Shown: positions 7,405-15,323 of the stretch, in pieces
How the letters are laid out: every line of letters begins with the position of its first letter
Numbering within the stretch: the stretch's first letter is position 1
Assembly (NCBI GenBank): GCA_019104905.1
Contig: JAHRXB010000108.1
Span: 1 to 25,594, forward strand
From: Bdellovibrio sp.
GTDB taxonomy: Bacteria > Bdellovibrionota > Bdellovibrionia > Bdellovibrionales > Bdellovibrionaceae
Length of the DNA stretch: 25,594 nucleotides
Direction: 5' to 3'
Notes under the pieces: model-generated
Databases searched by the model: none
The model's input: only the letters and a program-made list of their open reading frames with translations
What the model was told of the DNA's origin: nothing
Position numbers and translations under genes: made by a program

Positions 7405-7977
7405 ATGGTTAAGGCTTTAATCGCCGCTCTAGGTCTTGTGTTTTCAGTGAGTGCTGTGGCATCGCCATCTGCATTCGACGTTGTTTCTCAGGTTTCAATG
7501 CCTGCAATTATGGATCAAGCTCAGACAATGGGTTTGGATTGGAAAGTTGGCGATACTGCTAGCTACACAATCGACATGGGATTCATCAAGGGTTCTATGG
7601 TTATGTCTGTTCGTTCAGTAGCTGCTGACGGCATCTGGATGGATCAAAACATGGATCTTGGTTTTGCTGGCAAACAAAAAGTTGAAACTTTGATCGATCC
7701 TAACACTGGCGAAGTTAAAAAAATGCTTGTGAACGGCAAAGAACAACAAGTGCCCAAACAAAACATCGAAGTGATCGAAGTTAAAGAAGACAGAATCACT
7801 GTTCCTGCTGGAACTTTTGATTGCATCCATGCTCGTCTTAAAGACGCTGACAAAAACGAAGAAATCAACGCGTGGATCAACCCACAACTTATTCCTTTGT
7901 CTGGTATGTTGAAACAAGTTGCTCCAAGCCAATTCGGCCAAGTGACTGTTGCTTTGAAATCATACAAAAAGAACTAA
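7405..7977 (+). CDS. Secreted periplasmic protein, unknown function
   Basis: A 190-residue protein with a clear signal peptide cleaved after Ala19 (AVA|SP). The mature part is predicted to be mostly beta strands, with a VPAGTFDC segment near 130 followed by HARLKD. That pattern recalls DUF3108 or LolA-like beta-sheet proteins of the periplasm, but I cannot assign a family firmly. The start is set by the excellent site AAGGAGGA (7393-7400), four bases before the ATG. An in-frame TTG upstream (7333) would spoil the signal peptide and is rejected. Codon choice differs from the neighbours (nearly uniform AAA/GAA/GTT/AAC-type codons), which with the strong ribosome site suggests high expression. 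It is followed by a strong terminator that lies inside the next gene. Confidence 0.88.
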   Translation: MVKALIAALGLVFSVSAVASPSAFDVVSQVSMPAIMDQAQTMGLDWKVGDTASYTIDMGFIKGSMVMSVRSVAADGIWMDQNMDLGFAGKQKVETLIDPNTGEVKKMLVNGKEQQVPKQNIEVIEVKEDRITVPAGTFDCIHARLKDADKNEEINAWINPQLIPLSGMLKQVAPSQFGQVTVALKSYKKN

Positions 7978-7980
7978 TCA

Positions 7981-8847
7981 ATGAAATTGATTTTGATAAG
8001 AGCCACCCTTGCGGTGGCTCTTTCTTTTTCCCCGCTCCTTGCGTTCGCTCAGGCAAAATACTCTAAGTCTGAGACCTATAAAGATATTATCGAAAAGGCT
8101 CACAATTTAATTCTGCAAAGGGATCGGCAACAAGCTCTCAATATTCTTTCTGGAGCCATTCAGCGAGAGATTCGCCCCCAGGCCGTCGCCGAACTGAAGA
8201 AGACGGCTTCTGAAGTTGCAAATGTGTTTTTTAGCGACAAAACGCAGCAGCTTTTTGAAAGCGGTGTCTCTTTAAGAAAATCGGATCTGAATCAGGCCCT
8301 GGATAAAGTGAATGAGGCCGCGCGTATTGAGCCCGATAACTTTTCCATTGTGAATGAACTGGCTCACCTTATGATCGCCAAGGGGGATTGCAAGGGGGCG
8401 CAAGAGTTGGTGCAAAAACAACTGAATCTGGTCAGTTTTGACGAAGACTTAAAGCTGAGCATGGCTCAAGCCCTGGTTTGTCAGGCAAAATGGAGCGAAT
8501 ATCAAAAGATCGCGGACGCCGTTGCCATTAAGAAGTCTCCTCAGCAAAAATTTTGGTGGGCCCTAGAGACGGAAAAGTATTTGAGCCTTAAGAACTTTGC
8601 TAAAGCGCAGGAGTCCTTGGCAAATATGAAAAAGAGCGATGAAAAATACCCGGAATTTTTCTATTGGTTCTGGAGGTTTGATCAGGCTCAAAAGAGAGCC
8701 AATCCCGAAGTTGCACAGAAATACGTGATGACCTGCAAAAACATTTCAGCGAACCAGTATAGACAGTATATGATAGACCCCATGCTTTGCCGTCGCCTCG
8801 CCGAGGTTGAGGGCGATCTTAAGGGGATGAATGGAACACCTGAATAA
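7981..8847 (+). CDS. Secreted TPR-repeat protein
   Basis: A 288-residue exported protein. The N-terminal signal peptide (cleavage near AFA23 or AQA25) is followed by alpha-helical repeats. Residues about 90-170 look like tetratricopeptide repeats (for example ALDKVNEAARIEPDNFSIVN and the KGDCKGAQELV turn), which usually mediate protein contacts. No catalytic motif is seen. It begins three bases after the previous stop and lacks a good ribosome site, so it may depend on translation of the preceding gene. A strong terminator hairpin lies entirely within codons about 7-17, which code for part of the signal peptide. The 3' end overlaps the lptM-like gene by 17 bases, placing it at the head of the dap run. 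An envelope scaffolding role is only a guess. Confidence 0.87.
   Translation: MKLILIRATLAVALSFSPLLAFAQAKYSKSETYKDIIEKAHNLILQRDRQQALNILSGAIQREIRPQAVAELKKTASEVANVFFSDKTQQLFESGVSLRKSDLNQALDKVNEAARIEPDNFSIVNELAHLMIAKGDCKGAQELVQKQLNLVSFDEDLKLSMAQALVCQAKWSEYQKIADAVAIKKSPQQKFWWALETEKYLSLKNFAKAQESLANMKKSDEKYPEFFYWFWRFDQAQKRANPEVAQKYVMTCKNISANQYRQYMIDPMLCRRLAEVEGDLKGMNGTPE
7998..8029 (+). terminator. Strong intrinsic terminator inside the TPR gene start
   Basis: GAGCCACC (8000-8007) pairs perfectly with GGTGGCTC (8013-8020) around a CTTGC loop, extended by two A-T pairs, and is followed by TTTCTTTTT (8021-8029). It matches a textbook terminator for the secreted protein that ends at 7977, yet it lies wholly inside the following coding region. 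Confidence 0.88.
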
Positions 8848-9046
8848 AACGGCCCTCATTTTGATGATATTCTTTGGCCCCCTGGGGTGCGGTGTGAAAG
8901 GGCGTCCTCTTCCTCCGCTAAATCCAGCTCCTTTGGGACGTGGGGAACCCACCTATAAAGAATCCACCCAAAAGAAACCAGCAAAAAAAAGCAATCCTCA
9001 AGTCGACTCGAATGAGAACTTTGGGGATGAGACGGAGGAGCCATGA
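8831..9046 (+). CDS. lptM: LptM (YifL)-like small lipoprotein
   Basis: A 71-residue lipoprotein with a short hydrophobic signal and Cys20 in GPLGC. The mature N-terminus CGVKGRPLPPL matches the CGLKGPLYFP-type start of E. coli LptM (YifL), a small outer-membrane lipoprotein that aids assembly of the LPS transporter LptD. Position agrees too: in E. coli the gene lies directly upstream of dapF, as here. The tail is hydrophilic, with Lys, Pro and acidic residues and no fold. AAGGGG (8821-8826) precedes the ATG. It overlaps the TPR gene by 17 bases and dapF by 4 (ATGA). Sequence similarity is limited to about ten residues, so the assignment rests on motif plus neighbourhood. Confidence 0.8.
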   Translation: MEHLNKTALILMIFFGPLGCGVKGRPLPPLNPAPLGRGEPTYKESTQKKPAKKSNPQVDSNENFGDETEEP

Positions 9047-9900
9047 AAAGCGTCCTGCCGGTGAACATCATCAAGATGTCAGGAGCTGGTAACACGTTTG
9101 CTTTGGTGGATGCACGAAAGAACTCCTCTTGGGAGGCTGTGGAAAAAGATCTGGGAATGTCCCGATCCCGTTTTGCACAGATGATTTGCGATAAAGTGTT
9201 GGGAATTAGCACCGACGGGCTTCTCTTTATTCAAAACGGATCTCAGGGTTTTGATTTTGATTGGGATTTTTATAATTCAGACGGATCCACCGCAGAAATG
9301 TGCGGAAACGCGGCTCGCTGTGCGGCCCGCTTTTGTTACGAAACCTTGCGGTCTTCAGAATCAGCTACGATTAAATTTAATACCGGCGCGGGATTGGTTG
9401 TGGCGCAAGTTTTTGGCGATGATCGAATCCGGGTGCGCATGCCCGAAGCACGCCTCTTGAATGAAAACTTGGAACTAAAAACCCGCTCAAGCTCCACAGA
9501 AAAATTTGTCTTGGTAAATACGGGCGTTCCGCATCTGGTTCAAAAAATACATGAAATAAAAGATGTGGCGAACTTAAAAGAGATGGCTCGGGAGGTTCGC
9601 TCTCATCCTGATCTGATGCCGGCAGGAGCAAACGTCACCTTTTATGTTGAAGATGGGCCGGGAAAGATCAAGGCGGTCACCTATGAAAGAGGCGTTGAGG
9701 ATTACACTCTGGCCTGTGGCACGGGGGCCGTCGCGGCGGCCCTTGTCTATGCAAAAGAACGAGCCCAACGAGAAGTCGAAGTTCAAATGCCGGGTGGCCT
9801 TCTGCATGTGAGTTTTATTGATGGAGACCCCCATCCTCTGATGATGGGAGACGCCGTTTTTGTTGGAGAATTTAAGTACAACCTTGAGGTGGTAAGATGA
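9043..9900 (+). CDS. dapF: Diaminopimelate epimerase
   Basis: A 285-residue cytoplasmic epimerase that converts LL- to meso-diaminopimelate, the peptidoglycan cross-linking residue and lysine precursor. The N-terminal half has MSGAGNTF (12-19) and the catalytic Cys87 in GSTAEMCGNAARC. The second catalytic Cys225 lies in LACGTGA. These two cysteines act as the acid-base pair in known DapF enzymes. Length is typical. GGAGGAG directly precedes the ATG. It overlaps the lptM-like gene and dapA by four bases each (ATGA), indicating translational coupling. Confidence 0.98.
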   Translation: MKSVLPVNIIKMSGAGNTFALVDARKNSSWEAVEKDLGMSRSRFAQMICDKVLGISTDGLLFIQNGSQGFDFDWDFYNSDGSTAEMCGNAARCAARFCYETLRSSESATIKFNTGAGLVVAQVFGDDRIRVRMPEARLLNENLELKTRSSSTEKFVLVNTGVPHLVQKIHEIKDVANLKEMAREVRSHPDLMPAGANVTFYVEDGPGKIKAVTYERGVEDYTLACGTGAVAAALVYAKERAQREVEVQMPGGLLHVSFIDGDPHPLMMGDAVFVGEFKYNLEVVR

Positions 9901-10778
9901 AGAATTTCAGAGGAACTTTCACGGCCCTCGTGACGCCTTTTAAAAACGATAAAGTAGATTATGCGTCCCTAGATCGACTGGTAAAGCAGCAACTGGATGC
10001 GGGCGTTGATGGATTTGTAATCAATGGAACCACCGCGGAAAGTCCCACGCTGACCTCTTTTGAGGTGGCTGAGATTTTTAAGCATGTCCGCTCTTTGTGT
10101 GGTGATAAGGTCCCCCTTATCATGGGAACGGGTTCGAACAGCACGGCGAAGACGATTGAAGATTCAAAGAAAGCTCAAGAGTTGGGTGCGGATGCTGTGC
10201 TGGTGGTTGTTCCCTATTACAACAAGCCTCCGCAGCGAGGTTTGTATGAACACTTTAAGGCGGTGGCTTCGGCCATTTCCATCCCAACAATTTTGTATAA
10301 TGTTCCCGGGCGCACGATCACGTCCTTGGCCGCCGAGACGGTTCGTGATTTAGCAAAAGTTCCTGGTGTGATGGGCATCAAAGAGGCCAGCGGCAAGATT
10401 GATTTAGCACAAGAGATTATCAATGCTTGCGGTAAGGACTTTGTGATGCTTTCCGGGGATGATGGGAGCTACGTGGAGTTCCTAGCGGCGGGAGGCCATG
10501 GAGTGATTTCCGTTGCGACTCATGTTATTCCCAAACAAATGGTGCAGTGGAAGAAGTGGGTATCTGAAGGACAGCTTGAGAAAGCACGCGCTGACATCAA
10601 CAAGTATATGGATTTGATCAATCTTCTTTTTGTTGAGGCGAATCCCATTCCCGTAAAAAAAGCATTACAACTGATGGGAATCCTGGAGTCGGCATCCTTG
10701 CGCCTTCCTCTGGTGGAGCTGTCTCCCGCGCACACGGAAAACTTAAAAGTCGAAATGAAAAAAGTAGGTGTTCTGTGA
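9897..10778 (+). CDS. dapA: 4-hydroxy-tetrahydrodipicolinate synthase
   Basis: A 293-residue TIM-barrel enzyme that condenses pyruvate with aspartate semialdehyde, the first committed step toward diaminopimelate and lysine. Visible landmarks are GTTAES (44-49), YYNKPPQRG (107-115), Tyr134 in YNVPGRT and Schiff-base Lys162 in IKEASG. Length matches the family. It starts in a four-base ATGA overlap with dapF and ends in a GTGA overlap with dapB. Lysine feedback inhibition is common in this family but cannot be judged from sequence alone. Confidence 0.98.
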   Translation: MKNFRGTFTALVTPFKNDKVDYASLDRLVKQQLDAGVDGFVINGTTAESPTLTSFEVAEIFKHVRSLCGDKVPLIMGTGSNSTAKTIEDSKKAQELGADAVLVVVPYYNKPPQRGLYEHFKAVASAISIPTILYNVPGRTITSLAAETVRDLAKVPGVMGIKEASGKIDLAQEIINACGKDFVMLSGDDGSYVEFLAAGGHGVISVATHVIPKQMVQWKKWVSEGQLEKARADINKYMDLINLLFVEANPIPVKKALQLMGILESASLRLPLVELSPAHTENLKVEMKKVGVL

Positions 10779-11464
10779 AGAAGACCAAGATAGGCCTTGT
10801 GGGTGCTTCAGGAAGAATGGGGCAAGAGATCGTAAAGGTGATCGAAGCCAATCCACGCTGTGAACTGTTTTATCCGTTTCATCGCGAAGACAAATGGGAC
10901 TCCAAAAAGGCGGCGATGGTGGATGTGTGGATTGATTTCTCGTCCCCGGAAGCCTTGAAGGATGTTTTAAAAAGAGCGGCTGAACATAAGACGCCGGTTG
11001 TCTGTGGTACGACGGGCTTTTCAAAAAAGGAAAAGGATCTTTTAAAGCAGTACGCAAAAAAAGTTCCGGTTTTATGGTCCTCCAATATGAGTCTAGGCGT
11101 GGCCGTCCTCAATGAGGCCTTGAAGTCCTTGTCGGCGATTTCTCATTTTGATTTTCAAATCGAGGAACTTCATCACAATCGAAAGAAAGACAAACCTTCT
11201 GGAACGGCGATCACCCTTCAAGAAAATATGGAAAAAGCTGTTCAGAAAAAGCTTCCTGAACCTGTCGCCATTCGTGGTGGCGGAATTTTTGGTGTTCATA
11301 AAATCTATTCTATGAGTGATGAAGAAGTTTTGGTTTTTGAGCACACCGCTTTAAATCGCACGGTGTTTGCAAAGGGTGCTGTTCAGGCGGCGGAGTGGTT
11401 GGTCAAACAAAAGCCGGGCCTTTATCAAATTCGTGACGTCCTTTTCGGAAAGAAAAAGGCATGA
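10775..11464 (+). CDS. dapB: 4-hydroxy-tetrahydrodipicolinate reductase (short form)
   Basis: A 229-residue NAD(P)H-dependent reductase, the step after DapA. The Rossmann motif GASGRMG (10-16), DFSSPE (54-59), CGTTGF (77-82) and SSNMSLGV (102-109) are present. The catalytic stretch ELHHNRKKDKPSGTA (131-145) supplies His133 and Lys137, which line up with E. coli His159 and Lys163. The protein is about 40 residues shorter than E. coli DapB (273). Most of the loss lies between the first strands and DFSSPE, where the usual variable region is cut to a few residues. Catalytic parts are intact. Translation starts at GTG in a four-base overlap with dapA. Confidence 0.96.
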   Translation: MKKTKIGLVGASGRMGQEIVKVIEANPRCELFYPFHREDKWDSKKAAMVDVWIDFSSPEALKDVLKRAAEHKTPVVCGTTGFSKKEKDLLKQYAKKVPVLWSSNMSLGVAVLNEALKSLSAISHFDFQIEELHHNRKKDKPSGTAITLQENMEKAVQKKLPEPVAIRGGGIFGVHKIYSMSDEEVLVFEHTALNRTVFAKGAVQAAEWLVKQKPGLYQIRDVLFGKKKA

Positions 11465-11970
11465 GTCCCCATCGCCATTCGACGCTGGTGTATATTGCCG
11501 TGGACTTGGTCGGCGGACAAGAGAAAGCCAAAGATCATCTTCGCAAGTTGGCTGAGTGTGGTGAAATCATTTCGATCTCTTCGATATACAAAAGATATTT
11601 AACCTCAGAACAGCAAGACTTAAGCGCGCGAATGGAGTTTGTAATTCGCTTTGAGACCTACCTGGGGGTTGATCAAATGCTTCACCTGGTTTTGTCTTTA
11701 TGCGAACCGGGGGCTTCGGGTCTTGCACAGAAAAACTATTCAGAGGTGATCCTCCTTGTTTTCGATGATATGATTTTAATGTCGCCGCGGCTGACTCTCC
11801 CCTACCCTCAGATGCACCAAGATCCCCTTATCATCAGATGTTCGGCAGAGGCCTGGGGTCAATATGAGCATCCGATCTATCAAAAGAATTTAAGTGAGAT
11901 TTCTAAGTCAGCACCGTCTGTAAAGCAGGCGGAGTTTTATATGCAGGGTAAAAGCCTGGTTGATTTTTAA
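11461..11970 (+). CDS. HPPK (FolK)-fold protein with lost catalytic residues
   Basis: A 169-residue protein that aligns along most of its length with 6-hydroxymethyl-7,8-dihydropterin pyrophosphokinase (FolK). The N-terminal strand LVYIAVD (9-15) matches E. coli VAYIAIG, SISSIYKR (38-45) matches TVSSFYRT, FVIRFETYLGVDQMLHLVL (60-78) matches the second strand-helix, and PRLTLPYPQMH (109-119) matches ERLTVPHYDM. The catalytic core is missing: the GSN loop reads DLV, the RWGPR segment is absent, and the metal-binding DLD motif reads EVI (95-97). It is therefore unlikely to transfer pyrophosphate. It overlaps dapB by four bases (ATGA), so it is coupled to the dap run. Its role is unknown. Confidence 0.8.
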   Translation: MSPHRHSTLVYIAVDLVGGQEKAKDHLRKLAECGEIISISSIYKRYLTSEQQDLSARMEFVIRFETYLGVDQMLHLVLSLCEPGASGLAQKNYSEVILLVFDDMILMSPRLTLPYPQMHQDPLIIRCSAEAWGQYEHPIYQKNLSEISKSAPSVKQAEFYMQGKSLVDF

Positions 11971-12036
11971 AGCCGGTCAACGTACAAATTGGGTGTATTG
12001 TAACGGTTCAAATTTTCTATTTAACGGGGAGTTCCC

Positions 12037-12684
12037 ATGAAGTTTTTCATCGACACAGCAGAAATTGAAGAAATCAGACAAGCCAACCTTCGTGGCTGGG
12101 TTGATGGAGTGACAACAAACCCGTCTTTGATCGCAAAATCTGGAAAGCCATTTCACGACGTGATTAAGGAAATTTGCAAAGAGATCTCTGGACCCGTGTC
12201 GGCCGAGGTGATCAGTCTGCAAGCCGAAGAAATGTATCGTGAGGGTAAGGAGCTGGCAAAGCTGGCCTCCAATGTGGTTGTGAAAATTCCCATGTGCGAA
12301 GATGGTATGATTGCCGTAAAAAAACTTAAAGCTGACGGTATTAAGACCAACGTCACGCTGGTCTTTTCTCCGATGCAAGCTCTTCTTGCTGCGAAGGCGG
12401 GAGCAACCATGGTGTCTCCCTTTGTTGGTCGCCTTGACGACATTGGCGTTGAAGGTATGACAATGGTTGATCAGGTTATTCAAATGTATCGCAACTATGA
12501 CTTTGATACTGAAGTCTTGGTCGCCAGCGTAAGAAGCCCCATGCATATCCAAATCGCCGCAGAAATGGGTGCTGACATTGCCACGATTCCGTTTAAGGTT
12601 ATGCAACAAATGACTCACCATCCATTAACTGACAAAGGTATTAAGCAGTTCATGGACGATTGGAATAAGGCTCAAAAGAAATAA
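12037..12684 (+). CDS. tal: Transaldolase / fructose-6-phosphate aldolase family (TalC/MipB type)
   Basis: A 215-residue compact TIM-barrel aldolase of the short transaldolase group. Landmarks are MKFFIDTA at the N-terminus, GVTTNPSL (24-31), the Schiff-base Lys83 in VVKIPM, and the C-terminal [11 protein letters not shown] stretch. It transfers or cleaves a dihydroxyacetone unit on sugar phosphates, linking glycolysis and the pentose phosphate pathway. Sequence alone does not separate transaldolase from fructose-6-phosphate aldolase activity. The ATG follows GGGGAG. It begins 66 bases after the FolK-like gene, which shows no clear terminator, and its stop shares one base with the next start. 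Confidence 0.93.
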   Translation: MKFFIDTAEIEEIRQANLRGWVDGVTTNPSLIAKSGKPFHDVIKEICKEISGPVSAEVISLQAEEMYREGKELAKLASNVVVKIPMCEDGMIAVKKLKADGIKTNVTLVFSPMQALLAAKAGATMVSPFVGRLDDIGVEGMTMVDQVIQMYRNYDFDTEVLVASVRSPMHIQIAAEMGADIATIPFKVMQQMTHHPLTDKGIKQFMDDWNKAQKK

Positions 12685-13124
12685 TGAATAAGGCGATTTC
12701 CTGGTTTCTTCTTGGTGTGACCCTTCTTTTGTCCAGTTGCCGAACTGGGGGGGTGATTATTCGCGAGACGCCTTTAAACGCAAGCGAAACGCGCCGAGTG
12801 GTTGTTGGCATCATTGGAGAGCCTCGAACGGTCAGCCAAAATGGGCGAGAGATCTACTCTCGCTATTATGACAAAAAAAATAAGAATATCGAGAAGATGG
12901 ATATGGCGCGTGAACGCTATACCACGCATGTCACCATCCTGGGGGACCGTCGTCCGTATGATGTTCAGGTCGAGGTCCTAGTCGAAGGTCGTAATGTGGA
13001 TGGCGGCTTCGACCTTATAGAGCGCGATGATGATAGGGCGGCGGCCATTGCTGAAAAGATTCGCCAAGCGCTTAACCAAAGTCGCGACACCCGTAACGTT
13101 ATTGACGACTTCCGTTCCTTCTAA
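12684..13124 (+). CDS. Small lipoprotein, unknown function
   Basis: A 146-residue predicted lipoprotein. The signal is short and hydrophobic with lipobox LSSC and Cys19. The mature part begins CRTGGV and then reads as a mixed alpha/beta domain rich in Arg, Asp and Glu, with a helix near 115-135. I recognise no family. It starts on the last base of the aldolase stop codon (TAATG), so the two are co-translated. Any functional link to sugar metabolism is not evident and may only reflect compact packing. Confidence 0.85.
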   Translation: MNKAISWFLLGVTLLLSSCRTGGVIIRETPLNASETRRVVVGIIGEPRTVSQNGREIYSRYYDKKNKNIEKMDMARERYTTHVTILGDRRPYDVQVEVLVEGRNVDGGFDLIERDDDRAAAIAEKIRQALNQSRDTRNVIDDFRSF

Positions 13125-13137
13125 ATACGATAGAGAC

Positions 13138-13153
13138 TAGTCAGGAGTGACTA
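13138..13153 (+). other. Inverted repeat before the large secreted protein
   Basis: TAGTCA (13138-13143) and TGACTA (13148-13153) pair perfectly around GGAG, followed by TTCCTTTTATTT. It could be a weak terminator after the lipoprotein gene, or an operator for the next gene. The six-base stem is short. Confidence 0.35.
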
Positions 13154-13178
13154 TTCCTTTTATTTGAAGAGGTAACTG

Positions 13179-15314
13179 TTGCAAGGAATGCAGCTTAAAC
13201 GGTTTATGCCGTTTGCAGTTTTAGCGGGATGCTTATGCTGGTCAAGCCATGTTGGTGGTTTGAAGTTCATTCCTATCTATGATGCCTTGACGATTAAAGC
13301 GCAAAAAAATTCTCCTCCCCATGTCGCCTTTGAGGAAGTTATAGAGGCCGATCGTGTGAACCTGGAGTGGGCAAAAATTGAAAAAATAAAACCCCTGAAT
13401 TTGGCGATCGAAAAAACATCGTCAGCGCCGCTATATTCAAAAAGAGTCGCTCTTCAAGAGATGGTTGTTACTAAAAGTGTTGAAAACATTCTTCCAGACG
13501 CGGGCTCGCCCGCTGTTGCGACGACGGATCCCGAAGCCCATGATTGGATTGACAGCCTTCCTCGCACCCAGGCTTTGCGACTTCAAGAGGCGCAAAGGCG
13601 CAGTGAGGTTTTAGGAGAAGACTGGTCTTCACCAACGTGGTCGGACATGGCCAAAGAAGTTCTTGAAAAATCAGGAGCTCTGGTGGCAAGTGAGGGCCTT
13701 TCGTCGAAAGTATTTATTTCGGGAGTGGACTCTTCCGGGAAATCCCAAACCCGTGTTCCGCAGGCGCAGGTTCAGTTGCCTTCGAACAGAGCCTATCCGG
13801 GCGACAGCACCACTCAACAAGAGAAATCAGAGGCAGGGCCCTCTTACGGCCTGGTGGAAGAGTCGCGAGGACAATCCATCGTTGGTCCTATCGAAATCAC
13901 CGGAGGACTGGCGGTCACCAATGAACACCACATTGAGATTCGTCGTAGTGATGAAGGTGTTTTAAAAGAACTGGGCCGCGTGGACTTGCAACAAGGTCTA
14001 TATAATATCGACGTAGAAGAAGTCACCGGCACGGTGATTGCCCGCCTTGTGAATAAAGATGGAAAAACTTTAGGTGAAGGGTCTTTCCGCCTAAACCGTC
14101 TTGTGGCCTCGCAGAGTAAATCTTTGCAAGGTCCGAAGATTCGTATCGAACCGCACCCGGACTTTGCCGGTATTGTAACGAGTGCTTATAACCCAAAACC
14201 GAATGACGTGGCTCCGGCGCAGACGAAAGTCACTTTCGTAAAAGGGGTCAGTGAAGTTGTTGCCAAAAAAGATGGCTTTGTGGCGATGGACAATGTGATG
14301 AGGGGCTCTAGTACGGTGATGAGAGCAGCGGCTCCAAAACACATGCAAACAGCCGCGATCGTCATTTCTGGAAAAGAATTTAAAACGCAGTTGTATCCCG
14401 CATCAATGATTCAAGCTCTTCAAGACATAGTGGCACAACAGCGAACTCAGTCTTTTGAGGGAGCCCCCACAATTGTTTGGGGACGTGTCAGTCTTGATGG
14501 CAAAAATCTTTCAGGCATAGAGGTCGTTTTAGAGTCCGCACCGGATTTACAACCCGTTTACTTCAATCAGTTTATGCTTCCCGATGCGAAGCTGACCGCG
14601 ACAGGTGAAAATGGTTTATTTGCATTTGTGAATGCCCCTGCGGGATTTCATTCTTTGTTGGCGACCCGGGCGGATTCTATTTTGGGCTATCAAAATGTGG
14701 TGGTGGAAGAGGGCTCTGTTGCCCAAGGAGATATTGAGTCGACATTAAAGTCAGAGACAGTGCCTTTGCGTGTCTATGATGCCTTTACGGGTGAACCTCA
14801 TCCTGCGGTTGTTTCAATGCAGAGCTTGACAGAAGATGTGGATGTTAAATCCGGAGTCACAACGGTCAGCCTTCCCCACTTAAGCCGATTGGGAATGATG
14901 CGCATTCAGCCCGAAGGGGCAGATTATGTTGCCGCTCGCCATCTTTACAATGATAACGACGAATTTATTCACGTCCCACTGGTTCACTGGTCTTGGTTGA
15001 ATTCGATAAAAACATTCTTACGCCTGGATGATTCGGCCAGTGCCGGAGTTATTGTCGGCTTTGTTCCAGATGAAGACTTTGAAGTCTATCTTGCGGCTTA
15101 CGATCAGTTTGATCCTCGCCATATTGTGTACTTTGATATGCAAGGACGCATTTTGCAAAATCGCAAGGGCATCGCGGGCGGTGGATTCATTCTTTACAAC
15201 GTGCCCGAAGACACCCACGAGGTGGTCGTGGTGGGTGCACGTACACAGAAGATCTATTCACGCGTTCTGCCTGTGGACGCGAACTCTCTTTCTGTATTGA
15301 ACTTCAGAGAGTAA
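13179..15314 (+). CDS. Large secreted beta-domain protein
   Basis: A 711-residue exported protein. The N-terminus has a hydrophobic stretch with a perfect lipobox LAGC (Cys18), though a plain membrane anchor is possible because hydrophobic residues continue. Residues about 30-230 are low in structure and rich in Ser, Gln and Pro. The rest is beta-rich: a domain near 234-310, then a carboxypeptidase-regulatory-like (prealbumin-fold) domain near 430-515 (GRVSLDGKNLSGIEVVL, then ENGLFAFVNAPAG), and a further region near 525-700. Such chains of beta sandwiches are typical of surface or adhesive proteins; a role here is a guess. The TTG start is chosen because AAGAGG (13167-13172) stands six bases before it. 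ATG at 13188 is possible but poorly spaced. It is convergent with murD, nine bases apart. Confidence 0.85.
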   Translation: MQGMQLKRFMPFAVLAGCLCWSSHVGGLKFIPIYDALTIKAQKNSPPHVAFEEVIEADRVNLEWAKIEKIKPLNLAIEKTSSAPLYSKRVALQEMVVTKSVENILPDAGSPAVATTDPEAHDWIDSLPRTQALRLQEAQRRSEVLGEDWSSPTWSDMAKEVLEKSGALVASEGLSSKVFISGVDSSGKSQTRVPQAQVQLPSNRAYPGDSTTQQEKSEAGPSYGLVEESRGQSIVGPIEITGGLAVTNEHHIEIRRSDEGVLKELGRVDLQQGLYNIDVEEVTGTVIARLVNKDGKTLGEGSFRLNRLVASQSKSLQGPKIRIEPHPDFAGIVTSAYNPKPNDVAPAQTKVTFVKGVSEVVAKKDGFVAMDNVMRGSSTVMRAAAPKHMQTAAIVISGKEFKTQLYPASMIQALQDIVAQQRTQSFEGAPTIVWGRVSLDGKNLSGIEVVLESAPDLQPVYFNQFMLPDAKLTATGENGLFAFVNAPAGFHSLLATRADSILGYQNVVVEEGSVAQGDIESTLKSETVPLRVYDAFTGEPHPAVVSMQSLTEDVDVKSGVTTVSLPHLSRLGMMRIQPEGADYVAARHLYNDNDEFIHVPLVHWSWLNSIKTFLRLDDSASAGVIVGFVPDEDFEVYLAAYDQFDPRHIVYFDMQGRILQNRKGIAGGGFILYNVPEDTHEVVVVGARTQKIYSRVLPVDANSLSVLNFRE

Positions 15315-15323
15315 TTTAACGAT

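Noticed and set aside
11977..12621. A 214-codon minus-strand frame opposite the transaldolase gene
   Set aside because: The plus strand encodes a clear aldolase with catalytic lysine; the antisense frame is His/Asn-rich without any motif and reflects codon bias.
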